Positions 14,538 to 22,058 of a DNA stretch of 25,676 nt are shown here, piece after piece. Made by a program: the position numbers and the translations under genes. Under the pieces are notes generated by a model that made no database searches, was not told the DNA's origin, and saw nothing but the letters and a program-made list of their open reading frames with translations. The stretch comes from Anaerolineaceae bacterium UBA5365. Lineage in GTDB: Bacteria > Chloroflexota > Anaerolineae > Anaerolineales > Anaerolineaceae. Where the stretch lies: contig DHPL01000009.1 in assembly GCA_002407905.1 (NCBI GenBank), forward strand, positions 401 to 26,076, in the 5' to 3' direction. Positions within the stretch are counted from its first letter, which is position 1. Every line of letters begins with the position of its first letter.

Positions 14538-14996
14538 TTAGTTTTCTTCTTCAGAGAGAAGATGGTCAATTTCGTTGCGGATCGTATGAAGGTCGTCCAT
14601 GCGCAGGTAGACGATGGCGTAGCGAATGTAGGCGATGTGGTCCAGGCCTTTGAGCGCTTTGACTGCCAGGTCACCCACCACGCGGGAATTGATTTCGGAA
14701 CGGCCGCGTTTTTGCAATTCGGCCTCAACGTCGGTAACGATCTGCTCCAGCTGCGCAGCCGAAACCGGGCGTTTTACACACGCCAGGCGCAGGCCCTGCA
14801 GGAGCTTATCGCGGTTGAATTCCTCGCGGGTACCATCCCGTTTGATCAGCAGTGGGGTGGTGAGGATGGGGCGTTCGTAGGTGCTGAAACGCTGTTTACA
14901 AGCCAGGCAAACACGCCGCCGGCGGATGCCGCCGTGCGCGTCTTTAGTGGTATCGATGACGTTTGATTCCGTATTCTGGCAAAACGGACAATTCAT
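14538..14996 (-). CDS. nrdR: NrdR, ribonucleotide reductase repressor
   Basis: NrdR senses ATP/dATP and represses ribonucleotide reductase genes. The 152-residue length is typical. The zinc ribbon is C3-P-F-C6 ... C-L-A-C followed by the DNA-binding R-F-S-T-Y-E-R, and the ATP-cone (about 46-136) begins L-L-I-K-R-D-G-T-R-E-E-F and contains R-S-E-I-N-S-R-V-V-G. I start at the ATG at 14996, giving M-N-C-P-F-C as in all NrdR proteins; GGAG lies 9 bases before it. A longer in-frame reading to 15089 lacks similarity. It is directly upstream of nrdJ, its expected target. A possible NrdR box and promoter lie upstream, suggesting autoregulation. Confidence 0.96.
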   Translation of the reverse strand: MNCPFCQNTESNVIDTTKDAHGGIRRRRVCLACKQRFSTYERPILTTPLLIKRDGTREEFNRDKLLQGLRLACVKRPVSAAQLEQIVTDVEAELQKRGRSEINSRVVGDLAVKALKGLDHIAYIRYAIVYLRMDDLHTIRNEIDHLLSEEEN

Positions 14997-15042
14997 GCAC
15001 TTGCTCCAAGGACCCCAATGGGTGGGGGGTGAGTTAAAAAAA

Positions 15043-15058
15043 CGCCCTATATGTGGCG
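15043..15058. promoter_or_regulatory. possible NrdR box upstream of nrdR-nrdJ
   Basis: On the minus strand the 16-bp imperfect palindrome CGCCACATATAGGGCG resembles the NrdR-box pattern ACAC-N-ATATAT-N-GT in its centre. It lies just downstream of a promoter candidate and about 50 bases before nrdR. NrdR boxes normally come in pairs; a convincing second box was not found, so confidence is low. Confidence 0.3.
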
Positions 15059-15063
15059 GGTTG

Positions 15064-15093
15064 AGTGTACCATGCGGGCAAGATGGCAATCAA
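15064..15093 (-). promoter_or_regulatory. candidate promoter of nrdR-nrdJ
   Basis: On the minus strand TTGATT (15088-15093), 18 bases, TACACT (15064-15069): four of six matches in each hexamer. Its start point would fall on the NrdR-box-like palindrome. Modest support. Confidence 0.35.
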
Positions 15094-15234
15094 GCCCCAG
15101 CATCCTGAGCGGGCTTAAAAAACTGCATGCTTTAAGGTTCAGGGAGGGGATCCGGCGCTTGTGAGAAAGCACTGATCATTTTGCGTAAATTTGATGAATT
15201 CAGCAGTTTGTAACCCATATTGCGAAAAGTATTG

Positions 15235-15249
15235 CGTGTAGAATACACG
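15235..15249. repeat. perfect inverted repeat upstream of ptsI (operator candidate)
   Basis: CGTGTA and TACACG flank GAA, giving a 15-bp symmetric site of typical size for a dimeric repressor. It lies about 120 bases before the ptsI -10 box. A TAGAAT hexamer overlaps it. Binding protein unknown. Confidence 0.4.
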
Positions 15250-15365
15250 TTGAATACTCAACTAAATGGGCGGGTGAATATTAACTGATGCCCAATTTCA
15301 GATCAAGTATTGCGGTTACAGCCTGAAAGAGCACATATTTACCTGTACAAGCCTTAAGACCGGCA

Positions 15366-15382
15366 AGGTATAATTTTTACCT
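15366..15382 (+). promoter_or_regulatory. ptsI -10 box inside an inverted repeat
   Basis: A consensus TATAAT (15369-15374) lies 40 bases before the ptsI ATG. It sits inside AGGTA-N7-TACCT (15366-15382), so a protein bound there would cover the -10 box. No good -35 was found at 16-18 bases; TGTACA lies at about 19 bases. Confidence 0.45.
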
Positions 15383-15414
15383 AAGAAGTCCTTTTTAGAC
15401 GGAAAGGCGGTCCC

Positions 15415-17139
15415 ATGGAACGTATTATAGGAATAGCGGCAGCCCCAGGGCTGGCAAGCGGCAAGCTGCACCTGGTGGGTGAAGTAGAGTTGACCATACC
15501 GGAGCACAAGAGTACCGATCCTGAGGCGGAGATCAGCCGCCTGGTCGCGGCGCGTGCGAAGGCCGCCAAAGACCTGGCCGCCCTGAAAGAGCAGGTGCTC
15601 AAAGGTAAAGCGGCCTCGGAGGCGGAGATTTTTGAAGCCCACCTGATGATCCTGGAAGACGAGAGCATTTTAAGTGAGGCGGAAACGGCCATCCGGGCGG
15701 GTGAAAACGCGGAAAAGGCCTGGATGGATGCCAGCGAGATGATCGCCGGCATGCTGGAACAGCTGGACGATGCCACCCTGTCAGCCCGAGCGGCGGATAT
15801 CCGCGATGTCGGCCGGCGGGTTCTGGCTGCCCTGCTGGGTGTTGAAAGCAGCGGTTTGGAGCTGCAAGAGCCGGTGGTGATCGCCGGGCGGGACCTAACC
15901 CCATCGGACACGGCATCCGTGGACCAGACCAAAGCCCTGGCATTTGTCACCGCTGAGGGCGGACCAACATCGCATACTGCCATTCTGGCGAAGGCCTATG
16001 GCATCCCGGCCATCGTTGGCCTGGGCGAAAAACTGCTGCATCTGCCTCAGGGCACGCTGATGCTCGTGGATGGAAGCAGCGGAGAAGTGGTGGTTGATCC
16101 GGACCAGGCCAGTTTGGATGCTTTCAAGCTCCGCTTTGCCCAGGCCCAGGACGCGAAAGGCAAGGCGCTTTCTGAGGCGATGGGTCCAGCCATCACGCTG
16201 GATGGGGTCCAGGTGGAGGTGGTGGCTAACATTGGCGGCGCTGCGGATGCACGCAGGGCGATCGAAAATGGGGCCGAGGGCGTTGGGCTTTTCCGGACGG
16301 AGTTTTTGTACTTGGACCGGGATAACAAGCCCACCCTGGAAGAACAGACCCAGGCTTACCGCGAAACGTTTGAAATCATGCGCGGTAAACCGGTTGTGGT
16401 GCGCACCCTGGACATCGGCGGCGATAAGTTCATCCCGTATCTTAACTTTCCGACCGAGTTAAACCCCTTCCTTGGGTGGCGCGGCGTGCGTATGCTGAAC
16501 GGTCAGGAAGACTTGACGGTCGACCAGATCAAGGCACTCTTAACGGCCTCCGGCGACACCGATCTGCGGGTAATGGTGCCGATGATCAGCGGCCTGGCAG
16601 AAGTGCGCGCGATGCAGGCGCTGATCAAGCGCGTGCGCGCGGAGCTTGAAGCGCAAGGCGTACAGGTGACGGGGAAATTCCAGTTCGGCACGATGGTGGA
16701 AGTACCTTCCGCTGCAATCCTGGCCGATCGTATGGCCCTGGAACTGGACTTTTTCAGCATCGGGACAAATGATCTGACCCAATACACGCTGGCGGTGGAC
16801 CGGACCAACAGCCAGGTGGCTCACCTGGGGAACGCATTGGATCCGGCGGTGTTGTATTTGATCCAGCGCACGATCGACGCGGCGCATAATGCCGGCAAAT
16901 GGTGCGGCATGTGCGGCGAATTGGCCGGCGAACCGCTGGCATGGGCGATTCTACTAGGTATGGGGCTGGATGAGTTTAGCATGGCACCGGCGCGCATCCC
17001 CAGCGCCAAGCAGGTTTTGCGTCAGCTGGACAGCGCGGACTGCAAGGAGCTGGCGATGGATGCCCTTAAAGCAGGGACGGCTGCCGAGGTGGAAGCCCTG
17101 GCGAAGGCATATTACGCTTCCAAGGGGATCAGCGTTTAG
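15415..17139 (+). CDS. ptsI: PTS enzyme I (phosphoenolpyruvate-protein phosphotransferase)
   Basis: Enzyme I takes phosphate from phosphoenolpyruvate and gives it to HPr, the first step of sugar PTS and of PTS-linked regulation. The 574-residue length is standard. The N-terminal HPr-binding helical domain is followed by the phosphohistidine motif G-G-P-T-S-H187-T-A-I (H189 in E. coli). The C-terminal PEP-binding barrel has G-V-G-L-F-R-T-E-F-L-Y, the R-T-L-D-I-G-G-D-K segment, F-S-I-G-T-N-D-L-T-Q-Y, and the active-site cysteine in G-M-C-G-E-L-A-G. A purine-rich GGAAAGG precedes the ATG. No ptsH, EII gene or dhaM is adjacent, which is unusual for ptsI. Its phosphate could serve a DhaM-type carrier for the DhaKL proteins encoded upstream; this is inference. 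Confidence 0.95.
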   Translation: MERIIGIAAAPGLASGKLHLVGEVELTIPEHKSTDPEAEISRLVAARAKAAKDLAALKEQVLKGKAASEAEIFEAHLMILEDESILSEAETAIRAGENAEKAWMDASEMIAGMLEQLDDATLSARAADIRDVGRRVLAALLGVESSGLELQEPVVIAGRDLTPSDTASVDQTKALAFVTAEGGPTSHTAILAKAYGIPAIVGLGEKLLHLPQGTLMLVDGSSGEVVVDPDQASLDAFKLRFAQAQDAKGKALSEAMGPAITLDGVQVEVVANIGGAADARRAIENGAEGVGLFRTEFLYLDRDNKPTLEEQTQAYRETFEIMRGKPVVVRTLDIGGDKFIPYLNFPTELNPFLGWRGVRMLNGQEDLTVDQIKALLTASGDTDLRVMVPMISGLAEVRAMQALIKRVRAELEAQGVQVTGKFQFGTMVEVPSAAILADRMALELDFFSIGTNDLTQYTLAVDRTNSQVAHLGNALDPAVLYLIQRTIDAAHNAGKWCGMCGELAGEPLAWAILLGMGLDEFSMAPARIPSAKQVLRQLDSADCKELAMDALKAGTAAEVEALAKAYYASKGISV

Positions 17140-17161
17140 GCGTTTTTACTTTTCTTTTGAT

Positions 17162-17193
17162 AAGGGTCGGGTTTTGTTTCCCGGCCTTTTTTT
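17162..17193 (+). terminator. intrinsic terminator after ptsI
   Basis: A 10-bp stem with two wobble pairs (17162-17171 with 17180-17189), an 8-base T-rich loop, and a T7 run (17187-17193). It lies 22 bases after the ptsI stop. Confidence 0.85.
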
Positions 17194-17280
17194 ATTGCAT
17201 GGGAATTTTGGGGGTCGATACTTACAGTGTTAGGGTTCCGGGTCGACACAAGTGATCGACCACTACATGGAATTTCGATA

Positions 17281-17319
17281 AGCAAAGAGCCGCCCAAACC
17301 TAATGGGCGGCTGCTTGCT
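17281..17319 (-). terminator. long hairpin, possible end of the dcw-cluster transcript
   Basis: Fifteen-base arms (13 of 15 paired, including a perfect 8-bp AGCCGCCC stem) enclose a 9-base loop. On the minus strand the stem is followed by CTTTGCTTATC, T-rich but interrupted. It is the strongest stem downstream of ftsZ, though 180 bases from its stop codon. Confidence 0.45.
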
Positions 17320-17438
17320 TAAACCGGCTATCCTTGATGTGGAGAAGACACCAAGGATAACCCTCGCAGAGGTGTAGCAAATGACTTGGATGCGTAGTCA
17401 TCCTACTTGCGGCTAACATCTACCCGCGTTCTCAGCGA

Positions 17439-17461
17439 GTTGATCAACCCCTGATCAGGGG
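17439..17461. repeat. two abutting perfect palindromes downstream of ftsZ
   Basis: GTTGATCAAC (17439-17448) and CCCCTGATCAGGGG (17448-17461) share one base and both centre on TGATCA. They lie about 40 bases after the ftsZ stop. Spacing between the two centres is about 11 bp, one helical turn. Confidence 0.75.
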
Positions 17462-17499
17462 ATAATCCACAAGGTGTTTTCTACGTTCAACCAATGCGC

Positions 17500-18663
17500 C
17501 TAATTGCCGGCGCGCCGATTCATTTGTTTGCGCAGGAAGGCCGGGGCTGCCAGGTCTTCAATATCGGCATAGGCCAGCACATCCTCCTGCTTGTTTTGCT
17601 CCAGCGGTACAACCCGGGTGGGTTGGGTGCTGCTGGTAGCCGGGTTCGCGGCGGGGCGCATCAGCGGAATCTCGCTGCGGAACTTGTTGCGCTCGCTCTC
17701 GGTAAGGGGGGCGTCCTCCCGGTCGAAGCCGGTGGCAATGACCGTGATGCGGACGTTATCGCCCATGTTTTCGTCTACTACCGCGCCAAAGATGAGGTTC
17801 ACATCCGGGTGGGCGGTTTCCTTGATGATGCTGGCAGCCTGGTTGACCTCGAAGAGGCTCAGGTTGGGGCCGCCGGTGACATTGAAGAGGATACCCTTGG
17901 CGCCGTTGATAGTCACATCCAGCAGCTGGTTGCTGATGGCCTGCTGCGCGGCGATGCGGGCGCGGTCTTCACCGGTGGCTTGGCCTACGGCCATGAGCGC
18001 GGCGCCGCCCTGCTTCATGATAGTTTTTACATCGGCAAAGTCCAGATTGATAAGGCCGGGGATGGTAATGAGTTCGGAGATACCCTGAATACCCTGGCGC
18101 AGGACGTCATCGGCCATGCGGAAGGCATCGTTGATGCCGACGGTCTTGGTGACCATGCTGAGCAGGCGGTCATTGGGGATCACGATGAGTGTATCGGCAA
18201 ATTTCTTGAGTTCCTGAGCGCCATAGTCCGCGCTCTTGCTGCGGTGCGAGCCCTCAAAACTGAAGGGCCGGGTGACCACGCCAATGGTCAGGGCGCCAAC
18301 TTCGTGGGCAATGCCGGCCACGATGGGGGCCGCGCCGGTACCGGTACCGCCGCCAAGACCTGCGGTAATGAAGACCATATCCGAGCCTTTGAGGACCTCG
18401 AACAATTCGTCGGTGGATTCCTCAGCGGCCATCTTACCCACCGTATAGTCGCTGCCGGCGCCTAATCCGTGGGTGCATTTGTCGCCAATGCGCACGCGGG
18501 TGGGGGCATTGGATTTGAGTAAAGCCTGGGCATCGGTATTCACGGCTACAAATTCGATCCCTTGCAGGCCCTCGGCGATCATGCGGTTGACGGCGTTGCA
18601 GCCACCGCCGCCTACGCCTACTACCTTGATCCTTGCAAATGATTCAGTCTGTTTAGCATCCAT
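17500..18663 (-). CDS. ftsZ: cell division protein FtsZ
   Basis: Tubulin-like GTPase that forms the Z ring at midcell. The product has 387 residues. The GTP site is complete: G18-G-G-G-C-N-A-V-N-R, the tubulin signature G-L-G-G-G-T-G-T-G (102-110), P-N-D-R-L, and the T7 loop N-L-D-F-A-D-V that completes the neighbour's GTPase site. A variable linker (about 325-365) leads to the conserved C-terminal peptide (D-I-E-D-L-A-A-P-A-F-L-R-K-Q), the docking tail for FtsA, followed by basic residues. I start at the ATG at 18663 because AGGAGA lies 6 bases before it; a further in-frame ATG 54 bases upstream overlaps the end of ftsA. The gap to ftsA is 29 bases. It is the last gene of the cluster. Confidence 0.98.
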   Translation of the reverse strand: MDAKQTESFARIKVVGVGGGGCNAVNRMIAEGLQGIEFVAVNTDAQALLKSNAPTRVRIGDKCTHGLGAGSDYTVGKMAAEESTDELFEVLKGSDMVFITAGLGGGTGTGAAPIVAGIAHEVGALTIGVVTRPFSFEGSHRSKSADYGAQELKKFADTLIVIPNDRLLSMVTKTVGINDAFRMADDVLRQGIQGISELITIPGLINLDFADVKTIMKQGGAALMAVGQATGEDRARIAAQQAISNQLLDVTINGAKGILFNVTGGPNLSLFEVNQAASIIKETAHPDVNLIFGAVVDENMGDNVRITVIATGFDREDAPLTESERNKFRSEIPLMRPAANPATSSTQPTRVVPLEQNKQEDVLAYADIEDLAAPAFLRKQMNRRAGN

Positions 18664-18692
18664 TTCGTTTCTCCTGTATTGAATAAATTGGT

Positions 18693-19934
18693 TTATGGCA
18701 AAACTCGTTTCAACCACTTGCGGATATTCTCCGTGTTTATCCCAAGCGGCTTAGACTTCCTTCCGGAACGGTCCGAGACTTCCTGGCTGGCCTCGGACAT
18801 CAGGATGGCCCAATTGAGCAGGCCAACACTGGTGGCAAACGCGGGCGAAGAGATCTGGTCGGTCAAGCCAACCATCTTTTCGGGCTTGGCAATGCGCACG
18901 GGCAAATTGGTGACCCGTGTTGCCAGTTTGCGGATGCCGGGCATGTTCGCTCCCCCGCCGGTGAGCACGATACCAGCGGGAAGCATGGTATCGGAATTGG
19001 AGCGTTTGATCTCCTGCATAACCATGGAGAGGATCTCCTCCACGCGGGCTTCAATGATATTGACCAGCTCGCGGCGGTCCACCTTGGTGCTGTGGTCCTG
19101 GCCAAAGGCAACGATGTTGAAGCTTTCATCCGGGCTGATGTCGTCCAGGAAGCAATGCCCGTGCTGCAGTTTCACTTCCTCGGCTACATCGGCTGCCAGG
19201 CGCAAGCCCTGGGCGATATCGCTGGTGACAAAGGAACCGCCGATGTTGAGCACGTTCACGTGCCATACATCGCCATTGACATAAACTGCCAGGTCTGTCG
19301 TTCCGCCGCCCAGGTCGATCACGGCTACGCCCATGCTGCGCTCGGTCTCTGAGAGCACGGCTTCGGCGCTGGCCAGGGGGCTGAGGACAAATTGGGTTAC
19401 ATCCCGGCCGGTTTGCTGCACGCACTTGCGCAGGTTGTCCACGGCGCTGGCGGTGGCGCTGATGATGTGCGCCTCAACTTCCAGCCTGAAGCCGTGCATG
19501 CCCACCGGTTGGCGGATGCCCTGCTGCCCATCAATGCTGAAGCCGCGCTGAATCACATGGATGATCTCGCGGTTGTGGGGCAGGGCGATGGCCTGGGCAG
19601 AATCCAGGGCCCGGTAAACATCATCCTGATCGATCACCCGACCGGAGATGCCTGCCACGCCCACGTTATTGATGGAAGAAACCTGCGAGCCTGCCAGGCT
19701 GACCATGGCGGCGTTGATCTCGTAACCCGAGGTGCGCTCGGCTTTTTCGATGGAGCGGGCAATGGACTGAGAGGCTGCATTGATATCGATGACCGAGCCG
19801 CGGTTCATCCCCAGGGCAGGTTCAACGCCAACGCCCAGGATGCGCAAATTCGTTCCATTCTCGATGCGCGCGACCAAAGTACACACCTTGGTGGTGCCCA
19901 CATCTAAACCGACAACAATAGGATCTTCCATCAT
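18693..19934 (-). CDS. ftsA: cell division protein FtsA
   Basis: Actin-like ATPase that anchors FtsZ filaments to the membrane and recruits later divisome proteins. The product has 413 residues. Actin-fold motifs are clear: phosphate-1 V-G-L-D-V-G-T-T-K (8-16), phosphate-2 A-V-I-D-L-G-G-G-T-T-D-L and the adenosine motif V-L-T-G-G-G-A-N-M-P-G. The region about 85-165 is the FtsA-specific 1C (SHS2) domain. The C-terminus, N-I-R-K-W-L-K-R-V-L-P, is the amphipathic membrane-targeting helix. GGAG lies 5 bases before two consecutive ATGs (19934 and 19931). The first ATG overlaps the ftsQ stop as TAATG, a translational-coupling arrangement. ftsZ follows after 29 bases. Confidence 0.97.
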   Translation of the reverse strand: MMEDPIVVGLDVGTTKVCTLVARIENGTNLRILGVGVEPALGMNRGSVIDINAASQSIARSIEKAERTSGYEINAAMVSLAGSQVSSINNVGVAGISGRVIDQDDVYRALDSAQAIALPHNREIIHVIQRGFSIDGQQGIRQPVGMHGFRLEVEAHIISATASAVDNLRKCVQQTGRDVTQFVLSPLASAEAVLSETERSMGVAVIDLGGGTTDLAVYVNGDVWHVNVLNIGGSFVTSDIAQGLRLAADVAEEVKLQHGHCFLDDISPDESFNIVAFGQDHSTKVDRRELVNIIEARVEEILSMVMQEIKRSNSDTMLPAGIVLTGGGANMPGIRKLATRVTNLPVRIAKPEKMVGLTDQISSPAFATSVGLLNWAILMSEASQEVSDRSGRKSKPLGINTENIRKWLKRVLP

Positions 19935-20956
19935 TACTGCTCCAAACGATAATAAGGTGCGTGTAGAAATTCGAGGCTAATCAAGGATGGTTGCAAGTTC
20001 TTATCCAAGAGCGCCTTGACCGCGTGGTTGTAAATGTTCAGTTTCTCTGCAATCTCTTCAGGCTGGGTACCCAGATAGATCTGCCAGCCGTGGGTGGGGT
20101 CCGTCCAGCCTAAGCCGTGGACCGTGTCGTAGGTCATGCGCGTTTCCGCGGGAATGATGTTCTTAAGCTGCAATACCGCCTGGATGAAGGCCTGGTCCAC
20201 CATGGGGTGCACCTTTGCTGCAGCAATGCGTTCCGGTTCGTCGGCAGGGATTAAGGCTGGGTCTTCCCAGCCCAGAGCTTTGGGCGTGCCGCCTGTGGCG
20301 TAGATGGGGTAGGCCTGGGCATCTTCTCCGCGGATGGGGAAAGGGAAGCCTTCCGCGTCGATCCAGAAAGCCGGCAGGTCATTGACCATCCAGGTGAGGG
20401 CGGGTGTGCGTTCTTCCAGGTTGACGTGCAAGGTGCCGGGCAATTCCAGGTTTACTGCGGCAGCTTTGAGTTCCGGGTAGTAGGCCACCAGATGGTCCGC
20501 AACCACCTGAGGTTCCACCTCGAGCATGGAATAACCGCGGTAGTCCACGGCCTCGTAAACCTCGTCCGTGCCCAGGCGTTGGCTGCCTGTAACGTTGAGT
20601 GCTGACACTGTAAAAACATTGGTGCCCAAAACGTAGTAAAGTGCCGCGGCCATGGCTAAAACCACCAGAAAACTCAGCACGCGCCAACCGATGCGCAGCT
20701 GCGGGAAGGCCGGCAGGCGGATTTCCGCGCCAGGGGCACCGGCGGACAAGTACATGCGCCGGCGTTTCTCTACCTGGCTGGCCTCCTCGGTGCTGCTGGT
20801 GTAGGCTGGCCGGCGGGTTATCACGTGGGAAGCGCTGGCCATATTGCGCGCGATATGCTGCGTTGTATTGGGGATGGGTTTGCGGCGCGCCGGCTCTATC
20901 TTGCGGCGCAAGCGAACTTCATCAGCCCGGGTGATATTTTCTGGCAGCGGCGGCAT
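19934..20956 (-). CDS. ftsQ: cell division protein FtsQ/DivIB
   Basis: Bitopic membrane protein that links early and late divisome parts and, with FtsL/FtsB, controls septal peptidoglycan synthesis. The product has 340 residues. A long, very basic cytoplasmic N-terminus (about 1-88, more like Gram-positive DivIB than the short E. coli tail) precedes one transmembrane helix (about 91-110). Outside the membrane a POTRA domain begins F-T-V-S-A-L-N-V-T-G-S-Q-R-L (about 115-185), followed by the FtsQ beta domain with L-E-E-R-T-P-A-L-T-W. A further C-terminal region is less conserved. The ATG is 1 base after the ddl stop, with GAGG 6 bases upstream; its own stop overlaps the ftsA start. Position between ddl and ftsA supports the call. 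Confidence 0.93.
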   Translation of the reverse strand: MPPLPENITRADEVRLRRKIEPARRKPIPNTTQHIARNMASASHVITRRPAYTSSTEEASQVEKRRRMYLSAGAPGAEIRLPAFPQLRIGWRVLSFLVVLAMAAALYYVLGTNVFTVSALNVTGSQRLGTDEVYEAVDYRGYSMLEVEPQVVADHLVAYYPELKAAAVNLELPGTLHVNLEERTPALTWMVNDLPAFWIDAEGFPFPIRGEDAQAYPIYATGGTPKALGWEDPALIPADEPERIAAAKVHPMVDQAFIQAVLQLKNIIPAETRMTYDTVHGLGWTDPTHGWQIYLGTQPEEIAEKLNIYNHAVKALLDKNLQPSLISLEFLHAPYYRLEQ

Positions 20957-20957
20957 T

Positions 20958-22058
20958 TTAGGCCTCGTATCTCCTTAAGGTCTGGTCTTTATCGGCTTTG
21001 CGTTCCAGGGCCAGGTCGATGAGCTTATCGATGAGCTGGCTGTATTCCATTCCGCTGGCAGTCCACAGTTTGCTGTACATGCTGATGCGGGTAAAGCCGG
21101 GAATGGTGTTTACCTCGTTGAAATAGATCTGGTTGGTGTTTTTATCCATCAGGAAGTCCACGCGGGCCATGCCTGCGCAATCCAGAGCGCGGTAGGCCTT
21201 GATGGCGTTGGCCTGGATCATCGCGGTTTGCACGTCGGTCAGTTCGGCCGGGATGGCCAGTTCCGGATCGCCGCTGTAATACTTATCCGTATAGGTGTAA
21301 AACTCAGCCCCAGGGAAGATCTCACCAGGCAGCGAAACAATTGGGTTGTCATTCCCCAGAACACTTACCTCGATCTCGCGAGCGGGAATGCCGCGTTCCA
21401 CCAGGACCCTGCGGTCGTATCTGGCAGCCAGGGCCAGGCCTTCCAGGAGTTCCGCGTGGTTTTTGGCCTTGGTGATGCCTACCGAGGAGCCCAGGTTGGC
21501 GGGTTTGACAAAGAGGGGGTAAGCGGCGATCTTTTCGGATTCCTCGGCTACTTTGGCGATGTCGGTATGGATTTCGGAGCGGTTGAAGACTTTGAAATCC
21601 AGCACAGGTGTGCCGTCCGCGCCAACAATGTGTTTGGTGACAGCCTTGTCCATGGCGGCTGAAGAACCCAGGACCCCTGCGCCAACATAGGCCAGGTCCA
21701 GGACCTCCAGCAGGCCTTGCATTGTGCCGTCTTCGCCGAAACTGCCATGCAGCACCGGAAAAACGACGTCTATCTTGCTTACTTTGTGCAGTTTCTCGCC
21801 ATCGCGGGAGAAAAGCGCTGCTGAACCGTTTTCGTTGAGCACAACCGCATCGCTCAGCTCTGCCTGGCGGCCAGATTCAAAGGCAGCCAGCGCGTTTTCA
21901 CCGGTCAGCCAGCGGCCTTCCTGGGTAATCCCTACCTGCAGCACCTGGTAGCGCTTTTTATCGGCTGAATCCAAAACTGAGCGCGCGCTCATCAAGGAAA
22001 CCGCGTGTTCGCCTGAGCGGCCGCCAAAAAGGACGAGGAGTTTAATCGGTTCAGTCAT
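20958..22058 (-). CDS. ddl: D-alanine--D-alanine ligase
   Basis: Joins two D-alanines with ATP for the end of the peptidoglycan stem peptide. The product has 366 residues, an ATP-grasp enzyme with family motifs [12 protein letters not shown] at the N-terminus, [12 protein letters not shown], the ATP-binding [10 protein letters not shown], and the metal-binding E-V-N-T-I-P-G-F-T near the C-terminus. The omega-loop region Y-T-Y-T-D-K-Y-Y-S keeps the tyrosine typical of D-Ala-D-Ala rather than D-Ala-D-Lac ligases. I start at the ATG at 22058, where the protein begins [13 protein letters not shown]; it overlaps the murB stop by 8 bases, so a longer upstream start is not needed. ftsQ follows after 1 base. 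Confidence 0.96.
   Translation of the reverse strand: MTEPIKLLVLFGGRSGEHAVSLMSARSVLDSADKKRYQVLQVGITQEGRWLTGENALAAFESGRQAELSDAVVLNENGSAALFSRDGEKLHKVSKIDVVFPVLHGSFGEDGTMQGLLEVLDLAYVGAGVLGSSAAMDKAVTKHIVGADGTPVLDFKVFNRSEIHTDIAKVAEESEKIAAYPLFVKPANLGSSVGITKAKNHAELLEGLALAARYDRRVLVERGIPAREIEVSVLGNDNPIVSLPGEIFPGAEFYTYTDKYYSGDPELAIPAELTDVQTAMIQANAIKAYRALDCAGMARVDFLMDKNTNQIYFNEVNTIPGFTRISMYSKLWTASGMEYSQLIDKLIDLALERKADKDQTLRRYEA

Larger units (their letters stand above)
15094..15414. other. divergent gap between nrdR and ptsI
   Basis: No coding frame is supported in this 321-base stretch. It contains an inverted repeat CGTGTA-GAA-TACACG (15235-15249), an imperfect TTGA/TCAA repeat directly after it (15250-15261), and the ptsI -10 region with its own inverted repeat (15366-15382). 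These look like regulatory sites for ptsI rather than an RNA gene. Confidence 0.5.
17194..17499. other. hairpin-rich non-coding region between convergent ptsI and ftsZ
   Basis: 306 bases without a coding frame but dense in possible stems. In order: GGTCGA/TCGACC (17231-17252 region); a near-perfect 15-bp stem with two internal mismatches (17281-17295 with 17305-17319, loop AAACCTAAT); an 11-bp bulged stem (17329-17336 plus 17339-17341 with 17349-17359); GGATG/CATCC (17388-17403) nested in GCAA/TTGC (17377-17410); a CTCGC/GCGAG pair (17363-17367 with 17435-17439) that could close the last two; then abutting palindromes (17439-17461). The 17281-17319 stem is followed on the minus strand by a T-rich stretch and may terminate ftsZ transcripts. 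The rest could be a 3' UTR structure or a small RNA. I recognise no known RNA family. Confidence 0.5.

Noticed and set aside
15120..15209. AAACTGC/GCAGTTT inverted repeat separated by 76 bases
   Set aside because: Seven bases over a long spacer is expected by chance, and nothing else supports an element with these ends.
17320..17470. Possible riboswitch (lysine, TPP or c-di-AMP type)
   Set aside because: Short fragments such as CTGAGA or GGCTAAC look similar, but the required conserved cores are missing and no gene lies downstream on either strand.
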